The notes under the pieces: generated by a model
What the model was told of the DNA's origin: nothing
Database searches by the model: none
What the model saw: only the letters and a program-made list of their open reading frames with translations
Assembly (NCBI GenBank): GCA_017418975.1
Contig: JAFOMG010000024.1
Coordinates: forward strand, 124,001-188,000
DNA length: 64,000 nucleotides
Reading direction: 5' to 3'
DNA from: Sphingomonas sp.
GTDB taxonomy: Bacteria; Pseudomonadota; Alphaproteobacteria; Sphingomonadales; Sphingomonadaceae
In this document: positions 1 to 7,206 of the stretch, one piece after another
Position numbering within the stretch: position 1 is the stretch's first letter
Layout: every line of letters begins with the position of its first letter
Program-made: the position numbers and the translations under genes

Positions 1-125
1 TGCAGAATCTCGATCGCGCCAGCCAGATCCTCGATCACCTGGGCGCGATCCTGGGCGCGGACGATCCCGCCGCCGCCGTGGATGCCGTAGCGATGCAGGA
101 ACTGCGCGCGCGGCTGCTGCGCTAG
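1..125 (+). CDS. C-terminal end of an unidentified protein (partial)
   Basis: The reading frame that begins at base 3 stays open for 40 codons and ends at the TAG at 123-125. The visible tail is helical and rich in Ala, Leu and Asp, ending in RARLLR. The start lies before the window. There is no motif that lets me name the family. It ends about 180 bases before the convergent stop of sspB, with a palindromic repeat between them, so it is not in an operon with sspB. Confidence 0.55.
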   Translation, partial: QNLDRASQILDHLGAILGADDPAAAVDAVAMQELRARLLR

Positions 126-150
126 GGCGAGGCGTTCGGACACCCCTATC

Positions 151-258
151 CGTCACCCCGGCCTTGTGCCGGGGTCCACCGGGAGGCGGACGGAGAACAA
201 GAAGCTCTTGGTGCTGAATTCGAAGCACCGTGGACCCCGGCACAAGGCCGGGGCGACG
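151..258. repeat. Long inverted repeat (CCGGCCTTGTGCCGG family)
   Basis: Two near-perfect 29-base arms at 151-179 and 230-258 are reverse complements, each carrying an internal palindrome of the type CCCGGCCTTGTGCCGGG. They sit between two converging genes. The same core recurs at 5409-5490. It looks like a REP/BIME-style extragenic palindrome and could also act as a bidirectional transcription stop. Confidence 0.75.
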
Positions 259-303
259 GGAATTCAGGAACGACGCGCCCCTCGGAACGACGCGGGCGCC
301 GGC

Positions 304-792
304 TTACTTCTTCCGCTTGAAATCCACCGAGACGACGTTCGAGCCGTCCTCGACCGGCTTGGCTGGCGGCTCGTCATTCTCGGCCTCGTCATGCTGCGGC
401 TCGGGCTCGTCGCCGCCATCGGCCGCCTGGAAGCGCAGCTCGAAATTCACCGCCGGATCATGGAAGCCGGTGATCGCCGAGAAGGGGATGTTGAGCATCG
501 CCGGCACCTGATTGAAGCTCAGGCCCACCGAGAATTTATTGTCGTCGACCTTCAGGTCCCAGAATCGATGCTGCAGGACGATGGTCATCTCGTCCGGGAA
601 GCGATCGATCAGCCGCTGCGGGATGTCGACCCCGGGCGCATGCGTCTTGAAGGTGATGTAGAAATGATGTCCGCCGGGCAGGTTTCCGCCCGAATCGGCG
701 ACCGAGCCGAGCACGCGGCCGACCACGGCGCGCAGGGCTTCCTGCACGATCTCATCATAGGGAATCAGGCTATCGGGCACGTTGCCGGTCAT
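304..792 (-). CDS. sspB: SspB, ClpXP protease adaptor (alphaproteobacterial type)
   Basis: This 162-residue protein matches alpha-type SspB, which binds ssrA-tagged or other substrates and delivers them to the ClpXP protease in the cytoplasm. The folded substrate-binding domain spans about residues 5-125 (e.g. GGHHFYITFKT, VDIPQRLI, FSVGLSFN). An acidic flexible linker follows, and the C-terminus NVVSVDFKRKK resembles the ClpX-binding (XB) tail of SspB. It is divergent from hisB, with starts only about 70 bases apart, so the two promoters must lie in or near that gap. Confidence 0.9.
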   Translation of the reverse strand: MTGNVPDSLIPYDEIVQEALRAVVGRVLGSVADSGGNLPGGHHFYITFKTHAPGVDIPQRLIDRFPDEMTIVLQHRFWDLKVDDNKFSVGLSFNQVPAMLNIPFSAITGFHDPAVNFELRFQAADGGDEPEPQHDEAENDEPPAKPVEDGSNVVSVDFKRKK

Positions 793-863
793 GCCCCTTG
801 GGTAGCGTCCCCGGCAGCACGGTCAAGATTGCATGCGCGGCAACCATCGCTATGTGGGACGCC

Positions 864-1451
864 ATGCGCACCGCCACCGTGAGCCGCAAGACGAGCGAGA
901 CCGCCGTCGACGTCACCGTCAACCTCGACGGCACCGGCGCCTATGCCGTTTCCACCGGGATCGGCTTTTTCGATCACATGCTCGAGCAGCTCAGCCGCCA
1001 TTCGCTGATCGATCTCGACGTGAAGACGGTGGGCGACCTGCATATCGACCAGCACCACACGGTGGAGGATACCGGGCTGGCGATCGGGGAGGCCATCGCC
1101 AGGGCGCTGGGCGACAAGAAGGGCATCCGGCGCTATGCCGACGCGCTCTCGCCGATGGACGAGACGCTCACCCGCGTCGCGGTGGACATTTCCGGGCGCC
1201 CCTATCTCGTCTGGAAGACCGAGTTCAGCCAGAAGCGGCTGGGCGAAATGGACACCGAGATGTTCGAGCACTGGTTCCATTCCTTCGCCCAGACCGCCGG
1301 GCTGACGCTCCATATCGAGACACTTTACGGCACCAACAACCATCACATCGCGGAAGCCGCGTTCAAGGGCCTGGCCCGGGCGCTGCGCGAGGCGGTGGAG
1401 ATCGATCCGCGCAAGGCCGATGCAGTGCCCAGCACCAAGGGGGTGCTGTGA
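864..1451 (+). CDS. hisB: Imidazoleglycerol-phosphate dehydratase HisB
   Basis: HisB dehydrates imidazole glycerol phosphate to imidazole acetol phosphate, a late step of histidine synthesis. The protein has 195 residues, the usual size of a monofunctional HisB. It shows the duplicated metal-binding motifs DQHHTVEDTG and NNHHIAEAAFK and the conserved FFDHMLEQL. I chose ATG 864 (MRTATVSRK) because family members begin there; an in-frame ATG at 852 adds four residues. It heads the his cluster and is separated from hisH by a palindromic repeat. Confidence 0.95.
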   Translation: MRTATVSRKTSETAVDVTVNLDGTGAYAVSTGIGFFDHMLEQLSRHSLIDLDVKTVGDLHIDQHHTVEDTGLAIGEAIARALGDKKGIRRYADALSPMDETLTRVAVDISGRPYLVWKTEFSQKRLGEMDTEMFEHWFHSFAQTAGLTLHIETLYGTNNHHIAEAAFKGLARALREAVEIDPRKADAVPSTKGVL

Positions 1452-1467
1452 ACGACGCCATCAGGCG

Positions 1468-1589
1468 CCCCTCCCTCGAAGGGAGGGGCTGGGGATGGGT
1501 CGCGTCCAGGCAATACTGCCGCGTCGCGCCAACCGGCGCCGTAGCGCGTGCATCACCCCACCCCGGCTCCCTCCCTTCCAGGGAGGGGA
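1468..1589. repeat. Intergenic repeat with terminal hairpins (CCCTCCCTNNNAGGGAGGG)
   Basis: A perfect hairpin CCCCTCCCTCGAAGGGAGGGG at 1468-1488 (stem CCCCTCCCT) and a second one at 1568-1589 bound a 122-base element. Its inner flanks (CTGGGGATGGGT / ACCCCACCCCGG) are also inverted. It fills the whole hisB-hisH gap and ends just before the hisH ribosome site, whose GGAGGGGAG may be contributed by the repeat itself. Confidence 0.7.
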
Positions 1590-1593
1590 GAGC

Positions 1594-2196
1594 ATGACCA
1601 TCGCCCTGATCGACTATGGCGCCGGCAACCTCCATTCGGTCCACAATGCCCTGAAGGCGGCGGGCGCGGCGGACGTCGCGGTCACCGCCGATCCGCAAGC
1701 GGTGCTGGGCGCCGACCGGGTCGTCCTGCCCGGCGTCGGCGCCTTTGGGGCCTGTGCCGCCGGGCTGCGGGCGATCCCCGGCATGGTCGAGGCGCTGCAC
1801 GAGCGGGTCCGCCGGCAGGGCGCGCCCTTTCTCGGCGTCTGCGTCGGCATGCAGCTGATGGCCGATGCCGGGGAAGAGATGGGCAGCCATCCCGGCCTCG
1901 GCTGGATCCCCGGCACCGTCCGCGCGATCGCGCCCGCCCCCGGCATCCGCGTGCCGCACATGGGCTGGAACGACGTCGTACCCACCCTGTCCCACTCGCT
2001 GATCGAGCCGGGCCAGGCCTATTTCCTGCACAGCTTCGCCTTCACCGGCGACGCGGTGCTCGCCACTACCGACCATGGCGGCCCGGTCACCGCGGCGATC
2101 GGCCGCGACAACATGATCGGCGTCCAGTTCCACCCCGAGAAAAGCCAGCGCTACGGCATCGCGCTGATGGAAAGGTTCCTCGCTTGGCGCCCCTAG
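1594..2196 (+). CDS. hisH: Imidazole glycerol phosphate synthase, glutaminase subunit HisH
   Basis: HisH releases ammonia from glutamine and passes it to HisF, which makes IGP and AICAR. The 200-residue protein is a class I glutamine amidotransferase: the nucleophile Cys lies in FLGVCVGMQLM and the catalytic His-Glu pair in VQFHPEKS. The N-terminal IDYGAGNL and oxyanion loop PGVGAFG are canonical. ATG 1594 follows GGGAGGGGAGAGC, a strong ribosome site. An upstream extension of the frame is part of the repeat and is not coding. Confidence 0.95.
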   Translation: MTIALIDYGAGNLHSVHNALKAAGAADVAVTADPQAVLGADRVVLPGVGAFGACAAGLRAIPGMVEALHERVRRQGAPFLGVCVGMQLMADAGEEMGSHPGLGWIPGTVRAIAPAPGIRVPHMGWNDVVPTLSHSLIEPGQAYFLHSFAFTGDAVLATTDHGGPVTAAIGRDNMIGVQFHPEKSQRYGIALMERFLAWRP

Positions 2197-2933
2197 ACCC
2201 GGATGGCCTGATCATCTTCCCCGCCATCGACCTCAAGGCCGGCCAGGTCGTGCGCCTGGCAGAGGGCGACATGGCCCGCGCCACCGTCTATGGCGACGAT
2301 CCCGCCGCCCAGGCGGAGATCTTCGCGCAGGCCGGTGCCGAATGGCTGCATGTCGTCGATCTCGACGGCGCCTTTGCCGGCGAATCGGTCAATGGCGCGG
2401 CGGTGTCCTCGATCCTCGAGCGCTTCGGCGGCAAGATCCAGCTCGGCGGCGGCATCCGCAACCGGGACGCGATCGAGCGCTGGCTCGATCTCGGCGTCCG
2501 CCGCGTGGTGATCGGCACGGCCGCGCTGGAGAATCCGGACCTGGTCCGCGAGGCGGCACGCGACAATCCCGGCCGCATCGTCGTCGCCGTCGACGCGCGC
2601 GACGGCATGGTCGCCACCCGCGGCTGGGCCGATGTGTCGGACGTGGCGGTGGCCGATCTCGCCCGCCGTTTCGAGGATGCCGGCGTCGCCGCGCTCCTCT
2701 TCACCGATGTCGGCCGCGACGGGCTGCTGAAGGGCTGCAACGTCGAGGCGACCGTCGCCCTCGCCCGCGCCGTCGCGATCCCGGTCATCGCCAGCGGCGG
2801 CGTGACCGACATCGCCGACATCCACGCGCTGCGCCCGCACGTCGCGGATGGCGTGGAAGGCGTGATCACCGGCCGCGCGCTCTACGACGGCCGGCTCGAC
2901 CTCAAATGGGCGATCGAAGTGGGCAAGGCATGA
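2184..2933 (+). CDS. hisA: Phosphoribosylformimino-5-aminoimidazole carboxamide ribotide isomerase HisA
   Basis: HisA performs the Amadori isomerisation of ProFAR to PRFAR, feeding HisF/HisH. It is a (beta/alpha)8 barrel with phosphate-binding motifs GGGIRN and ASGGV and the N-terminal catalytic Asp in IIFPAIDLKAG. No ATG fits the family N-terminus. TTG 2184 is preceded by GGAAAGG at 8-base spacing and overlaps the hisH end by 13 bases (249 residues). CTG 2208 would give 241 residues but has no good ribosome site. The overlap suggests translational coupling to hisH. Confidence 0.93.
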   Translation: MAPLDPDGLIIFPAIDLKAGQVVRLAEGDMARATVYGDDPAAQAEIFAQAGAEWLHVVDLDGAFAGESVNGAAVSSILERFGGKIQLGGGIRNRDAIERWLDLGVRRVVIGTAALENPDLVREAARDNPGRIVVAVDARDGMVATRGWADVSDVAVADLARRFEDAGVAALLFTDVGRDGLLKGCNVEATVALARAVAIPVIASGGVTDIADIHALRPHVADGVEGVITGRALYDGRLDLKWAIEVGKA

Positions 2934-2964
2934 GGTTCGCGGGACGCGAGGAAGCGAAGATTCT

Positions 2965-3116
2965 GTTCACGCGGAGACGCGGAGGCGCGGAGAAATCGCT
3001 CGGCCGCGCGAGCGGCCCCTCCTTCCTGCGGCGTGCCAGGAATCTGACGCAAGATGTCGCGGCTGACGCCGCAAGACGGCCCGCCACCTCCGCGCCTTCG
3101 CGTCTCCGCGTGAACA
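2965..3116. repeat. Inverted repeat element (TTCACGCGGAGACGCGGAG family)
   Basis: The left arm begins TTCACGCGGAGACGCGGAGG at 2966 and the right arm ends CGTCTCCGCGTGAAC near 3114. The roughly 150-base element fills nearly all of the hisA-hisF gap. Its arms are long enough to fold in RNA, but no U-tract follows, so a mobile-repeat origin fits better than a terminator. Confidence 0.7.
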
Positions 3117-3162
3117 AATCTCTTCTTCCCGGCGCCCTCGCCCCCCATCGCGAGCAAATCGC

Positions 3163-3933
3163 ATGACCGTCCGCGCCCGCGTCATCCCCTGCCTCGACGT
3201 CGCCAATGGCCGTGTGGTCAAGGGCGTCAATTTCGTCGACCTGATCGATGCCGGCGATCCCGTCGAGCAGGCCCGCGCCTATGACGCGGCGGGCGCCGAC
3301 GAGCTCTGCTTCCTCGACATCACCGCCAGCCACGAAGCGCGCGGCACCATCCTCGACGTGGTGCGCCGCACCGCCGAGGTCTGCTTCATGCCGCTCACCG
3401 TCGGCGGCGGCGTGCGCGGCGTCGAGGATGCCCGCGCGCTCCTCCTCGCCGGCGCCGACAAGGTGGCGGTCAACTCCGCCGCGGTCTCGCGCCCCGAAAT
3501 CGTCGCCGAGATCGCCGAGAAGATGGGCAGCCAGTGCGTCGTCGCCTCGGTCGACGCACGCCGCACCGCGAATGGCTGGGAAGTCTTCACCCATGGCGGC
3601 CGCAAGCCCACCGGCATCGACGCAGTGACGCACGCCATCGCCCTCGCCCATCTCGGCGCCGGCGAACTGCTGATCACCTCGATGGACCGCGACGGCACCC
3701 GCGACGGCTACGATCTGGAGCTGATCCGCGCGATCGCCGACCAGGTGACCGTGCCCGTCGTCGCCTCCGGCGGCGTCGGCAGCCTCCGGCATCTGGTCGA
3801 GGGCATTCGCGACGGCCATGCCAGCGCGGTGCTGGCGGCCTCGATCTTCCATTTCGGCGAGGCCAGCATCGCCGACGCCCATCGCGCCATGGCCGCCGCC
3901 GGCATCCCGGTGCGAAGCCCGGTCGTCGGTTAG
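3163..3933 (+). CDS. hisF: Imidazole glycerol phosphate synthase, cyclase subunit HisF
   Basis: HisF combines PRFAR with ammonia supplied by HisH to form IGP and AICAR. The 256 residues are the normal length. Catalytic Asp is in VIPCLDVANGRVVKGVNF and in TSMDRDGT, and phosphate loops are LTVGGGVR and ASGGVGS. It is the fourth his gene in the same direction as hisB, hisH and hisA, so co-transcription is likely despite the repeat upstream. Confidence 0.96.
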   Translation: MTVRARVIPCLDVANGRVVKGVNFVDLIDAGDPVEQARAYDAAGADELCFLDITASHEARGTILDVVRRTAEVCFMPLTVGGGVRGVEDARALLLAGADKVAVNSAAVSRPEIVAEIAEKMGSQCVVASVDARRTANGWEVFTHGGRKPTGIDAVTHAIALAHLGAGELLITSMDRDGTRDGYDLELIRAIADQVTVPVVASGGVGSLRHLVEGIRDGHASAVLAASIFHFGEASIADAHRAMAAAGIPVRSPVVG

Positions 3934-4057
3934 CCTTACATTTACCAGTTCCGCGAGGCGCCTCTTAACCATCGAAAGCCACGTAAATGCGCCGGATCCG
4001 CAAAGCGGCCGGCTTCTTGCTCCCTCTCGAGGACAATCAAAAGAGGGAACCAGGACC

Positions 4058-4321
4058 ATGAACCGTAACTTCGCCAATCTGGCCGCGTTCGGCCTCGTCG
4101 CTACCCTTGCGGCCGTGCCCGCCTTCGCCATGGACAAGCCGCCCGTCGATCCGGGCACGCCCTCCAGCAGCAGCAGCAGCAGCAGCGGTGGCGGCACCAC
4201 GAGCAGCAGCAGCGGCGGCTCGGGCAGCCCCACTTCGATTCCCGAGCCCGGCATGCTCGGCCTGTTCGCACTCGGCACGATCGGCGCGCTGGCTGCGCGC
4301 CGGGTCCGTCGCCGCGGTTAA
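4058..4321 (+). CDS. Small PEP-CTERM sorting-domain protein
   Basis: This 87-residue exported protein has a signal peptide ending at AVPAFA, a Ser/Gly/Thr low-complexity middle (two poly-Ser runs), and a C-terminal PEP-CTERM signal: PEPG, a hydrophobic span, then the basic tail ARRVRRRG. Such tails are recognised by exosortase; none is encoded in this window. ATG 4058 follows AGAGGGAACCAGG. It sits between hisF and hisE, in the same direction. The mature protein is almost entirely low complexity, so a structural or surface role is possible but unproven. Confidence 0.85.
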   Translation: MNRNFANLAAFGLVATLAAVPAFAMDKPPVDPGTPSSSSSSSSGGGTTSSSSGGSGSPTSIPEPGMLGLFALGTIGALAARRVRRRG

Positions 4322-4357
4322 CGATTTGTCGGGGCGTTGCGGCTAGGCTCCCCTGCC

Positions 4358-4561
4358 ATGCGCAACGCCCTGCTTCCCCTGCTGCTGCTCGCCGCCACGC
4401 CCGCCCTGGCCGCCGACGAGCCGCCGCATACCGGCCGGGCCGGCACCCGCTCGATGCCCGAGCTTTCGGACCTCGCGCTCGCCGCCTGCGCCGTAGCCGG
4501 CGTGTGGTTCGTCCGCAGCCGGCTGCGCGCGCGCTTCCGCAAGACCGCGCCCCGCGATTGA
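4358..4561 (+). CDS. Tiny exported protein with PEP-CTERM-like tail
   Basis: A 67-residue protein with a signal peptide (LLPLLLLAATPALA), a short linker, then PELSDLALAACAVAGVWFV and an Arg-rich end. This PEL-S-D-hydrophobic-basic layout resembles variant PEP-CTERM/VPEP tails of sphingomonads. Cleavage would leave only about 15-20 residues between the two signals. ATG 4358 is chosen because it starts the signal peptide; an in-frame ATG at 4337 lies upstream. It follows the larger PEP-CTERM gene by 36 bases. Confidence 0.65.
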   Translation: MRNALLPLLLLAATPALAADEPPHTGRAGTRSMPELSDLALAACAVAGVWFVRSRLRARFRKTAPRD

Positions 4562-4619
4562 AGCCCGAGGATTGATGCCCAAGGATTGACAGGCGCGCCT
4601 GCCTCCCGCAGCCGGGGCC

Positions 4620-4937
4620 ATGGCCGACTCCCTCGACGCCCTCGAAGCCGTGATCCGCGCCCGCCGCACGGCGAACCCCGACAGTTCCTATGTCGCGAAG
4701 CTCACCCATCGCGGCCGCGCCAAGATCGCGCAGAAGCTGGGCGAGGAAGCCACGGAAACGGTGATCGCCGCGATCCGGGACGATCGCGAGGAACTCACCA
4801 AGGAGGCGGCCGACCTGGTCTTCCACCTGCTCGTGCTGCTGGCCGATGCCGGCCTGGGCCTGGACGATGTCCGCGCCGAGCTCGCCCGCCGCGAGGGCGT
4901 GTCGGGGATCGAGGAAAAGGCGGGGCGTTCCCAATAG
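4620..4937 (+). CDS. hisE: Phosphoribosyl-ATP pyrophosphatase HisE
   Basis: HisE hydrolyses PR-ATP to PR-AMP, the second step of histidine synthesis. The 105-residue all-helical protein shows the MazG-like metal motif KLGEEATETVIAA and the second acidic helix EAADLVFHLLVLL. It is a stand-alone HisE, not fused to HisI. It closes the his gene run after the two PEP-CTERM genes and is followed by the HIT gene 60 bases later. Confidence 0.93.
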   Translation: MADSLDALEAVIRARRTANPDSSYVAKLTHRGRAKIAQKLGEEATETVIAAIRDDREELTKEAADLVFHLLVLLADAGLGLDDVRAELARREGVSGIEEKAGRSQ

Positions 4938-4997
4938 CCATGATCCTGGCTTCCGCCCGGATGACGGTTTGCTATTGGATGGGCAAAGGAGCCGCGC

Positions 4998-5375
4998 ATG
5001 CCCATCGACGCCACCCAGCCCTATGACGACCAGAACGTCTTCGCGAAGATCCTACGCGGCGAGATTCCGTCGCGGAAAGTGTTCGAGGACGAGTTCGCCC
5101 TCGCCTTTCACGACATCAACCCGCAGGCGCCGAACCATGTGCTGGTGATCCCCAAGGGCGCCTATGTCTCGTGGGACGATTTCTCCGCCCGGGCGAGCGA
5201 GGCGGAGATCGCCGGCTTCGTCCGCGCGGTCGGCCAGGTCGCGCGCGAGGCAGGGTTCGTGGCGCCGGGCTATCGCCTGCTCGCCAATACCGGGCTCGAC
5301 GCGCATCAGGAGGTGCCGCACCTCCATGTCCACATCTTCGCCGGCAAGCCGCTCGGCCCGATGCTGGCAAGCTAG
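4998..5375 (+). CDS. HIT family (HinT-like) nucleotide hydrolase
   Basis: HIT proteins are small nucleotide-binding hydrolases acting on purine nucleoside phosphoramidates. The 125 residues cover one HIT domain: an early FAKILRGEIPS segment, the NHVLVIPKG strand, and the active-site triad HLHVHIFAG near the C-terminus. ATG 4998 follows AAAGGAG at a good distance. The position after hisE is a common arrangement in alphaproteobacteria; the cellular substrate cannot be told from sequence. Confidence 0.92.
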   Translation: MPIDATQPYDDQNVFAKILRGEIPSRKVFEDEFALAFHDINPQAPNHVLVIPKGAYVSWDDFSARASEAEIAGFVRAVGQVAREAGFVAPGYRLLANTGLDAHQEVPHLHVHIFAGKPLGPMLAS

Positions 5376-5767
5376 GTTGCGAACCCAAACAAGTATTTGA
5401 TTTTCCGCCGTCATCCCGGCCTTGTGCCGGGATCCCGCTTCTTCTTCCGCCCGTAAGGCAGCGGGAACCCGGCGCAAGGCCGGGACGACGAAAGAAGAAT
5501 ATGAGTCCCCAACCTAAGGCCCCGACTCAATCCAGCAAACCGCGCCATCCCCGCTGCCGGAGCGGATGGAGCCGGAACGGCAGCGTCTATGGATCCCCGC
5601 CTGCACGGGGATGACAGTGGAGAATGGCGGGGGTGATGGCTGAGGGAATGGCGGGGATCACGGTCGAGGGAATCGCGGACCCGACGAAATCAGAGTCCGA
5701 TCTTCGGGCAAATGCGCTATCTGTCCGGGCTCTCGAGCCAGCCGAAACCGCCTGATCCGGGGGCGTC
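5376..5767. repeat. Gene-free stretch built of palindromic repeats
   Basis: These 392 bases hold two repeat units. At 5409-5490 the outer arms CGTCATCCCGGCC and GGCCGGGACGACG enclose a spacer, the same family as 151-258. At about 5548-5616 is a unit containing CGGAGCGGATGGAGCCGG followed by a CCCCGCCTGCACGGGGATGAC hairpin; nearly the same text occurs at 25190-25250. The last 100 bases repeat GAATGGCGGGG/GAATCGCGG phrases and must hold the promoter of the following gene, which I cannot define. Confidence 0.6.
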
Positions 5768-6484
5768 ATGCATTTCCAGCACACTTTCCACCTCGCTTCC
5801 TATCTCGACACGCTGATCAGCTATGGGCTCGCCCTGGTGCTGGGCGCGCTGATCGGCGCCGAGCGCCAGTATCGCCAGCGCACCGCCGGGCTGCGCACCA
5901 ACGCGCTGGTCGCGCTCGGCGCGGCGGCGTTCGTCGACCTCGCCCAGAAGCTCGCCGGCGATGTCGAGGCGGTGCGGGTGATCGCCTATATCGTCTCCGG
6001 GATCGGCTTTCTCGGCGCGGGCGTGATCATGAAGGAGGGCATGAACGTCCGCGGCCTGAATACCGCCGCCACGCTCTGGTGCTCCGCGGCGGTGGGCGCC
6101 TGTGCCGGCACCGACATGGCGGCGGAGGCAGCGACGCTCACCGTCTTCGTGGTGGCCGGCAACACCTTGCTGCGGCCCGTCGTCAACGCGATCAACCGCA
6201 TCCCGCTGGCCGGCGGCACGCTGGAGGCGACCTATTCGGTCATCCTCACCGCCGATCCGGCCGACGCGCCGGCGCTGCGCGATCTTCTCGTCGATCACCT
6301 GGAACTGATGCGCTACCCCGTGGCCGATACCGAGATCTCCGAGCGATCGGAGGACCTGGTCGAGATCCGGGCGACGCTGGTCAGCACCGGGGCGGTCGAT
6401 GCCGATCTGGATGCGATCGTAGCGCATCTGGCCAGGACGCATGCCGTGCAGCACGCCACCTGGGAAGTGCAGACCCACGACTGA
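5768..6484 (+). CDS. MgtC/SapB family membrane protein
   Basis: The 238-residue protein has an N-terminal MgtC membrane domain with about five helices (residues 15-140). It carries the signature region LGALIGAERQYRQRTAGLRTN and the GIGFLGAGVIMKEG loop. A soluble C-terminal domain of about 80 residues follows, as in longer MgtC relatives. In pathogens MgtC helps growth at low magnesium; in environmental bacteria the role is uncertain. It is followed at 58 bases by an SMR gene in the same direction. Confidence 0.88.
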   Translation: MHFQHTFHLASYLDTLISYGLALVLGALIGAERQYRQRTAGLRTNALVALGAAAFVDLAQKLAGDVEAVRVIAYIVSGIGFLGAGVIMKEGMNVRGLNTAATLWCSAAVGACAGTDMAAEAATLTVFVVAGNTLLRPVVNAINRIPLAGGTLEATYSVILTADPADAPALRDLLVDHLELMRYPVADTEISERSEDLVEIRATLVSTGAVDADLDAIVAHLARTHAVQHATWEVQTHD

Positions 6485-6542
6485 GCGCGGCGGCGGGCCG
6501 GGGCGCTTGCCAAGCGCGCCGCCGCCTGCTTGCCTCGCCGCC

Positions 6543-6872
6543 ATGCGCTATCTCAACCTCGCCGTCGCGATCGTCGCCGAAGTCACCGCCACGTCGTTCA
6601 TGAAACAGTCCGAGGGGTTCACCCGGCTCCTCCCCTCGGCGATCACGATCCTCGGCTATGCGATCGCCTTCTATTTCCTCTCGCTCACCCTGCGCGAGAT
6701 TCCCACCGGCGTCGCCTATGCGATCTGGTCCGGCGTCGGCATCGTGCTGATCGCGGCGATCGCCTGGGCATTCCAGGGCCAGAAGCTCGACCTGCCGGCG
6801 ATCCTCGGCATGGCGCTGATCATCGCCGGCGTGCTGGTGATGAACCTGTTCTCCAGGGCGGCGCCGCACTGA
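6543..6872 (+). CDS. Small multidrug resistance (EmrE-like) efflux protein
   Basis: The 109-residue, four-helix protein is typical of the SMR family, proton-driven dimers that export cationic drugs or guanidinium. The essential membrane Glu is E13 in AIVAEVTATSFMKQSEGFT, and the GVAYAIWSGVG motif of helix 3 is present. ATG 6543 is the family start. I saw no guanidine riboswitch upstream, so quaternary cation export is the more likely role, though substrate is not determined. Confidence 0.92.
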   Translation: MRYLNLAVAIVAEVTATSFMKQSEGFTRLLPSAITILGYAIAFYFLSLTLREIPTGVAYAIWSGVGIVLIAAIAWAFQGQKLDLPAILGMALIIAGVLVMNLFSRAAPH

Positions 6873-7206
6873 GCGGCACCCGCGCTTGCAATAGAGAATT
6901 TCGCCTGCTCCGCTGGAATCGCCACCCGATCGCCACCCCCGTCATCCGCGCCCGGCGCGGGTCCAGGATGGCCCGGGCCGGATGCGTGCTGCTCGCCCTC
7001 ACTCGCCGTGCCTGGCCGGCGACGGGCCGTCCGGCACCCGGAAAACAGGGCCCCGCGGCATCAACTTCGTAAACTTCCGCGCACCCCGGCCGCACGACTC
7101 GGCGCTTTGCGGCACTAAAGGATTGCCTCCCCCGGTTTTGCGGCTAGGCTCCGCGCTTTCATCCAAAAGGGGCGGCGGGACAAACCGCCGTTGAGGGGAC
7201 CATCCA
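6873..7206. other. Intergenic region ahead of the amino-acid permease
   Basis: These 334 bases contain no convincing gene. A GTCATCCGCGCCCGGCGCGGG palindrome lies near 6941-6961. A small hairpin CGGCGG-GACAAA-CCGCCG lies at 7173-7190, just before the ribosome site GAGGGGAC of the permease. The phrase TTGCGGCTAGGCTC (about 7137-7151) also appears before the gene at 4358 and could be a shared promoter element. Confidence 0.4.

Noticed and set aside
2208..2933. CTG start for hisA
   Set aside because: It matches the family N-terminus slightly better but lacks a spaced ribosome site; TTG 2184 has one.
6485..6542. Guanidine riboswitch before the SMR gene
   Set aside because: The 58-base gap has only a GC-rich hairpin and none of the known guanidine aptamer motifs.
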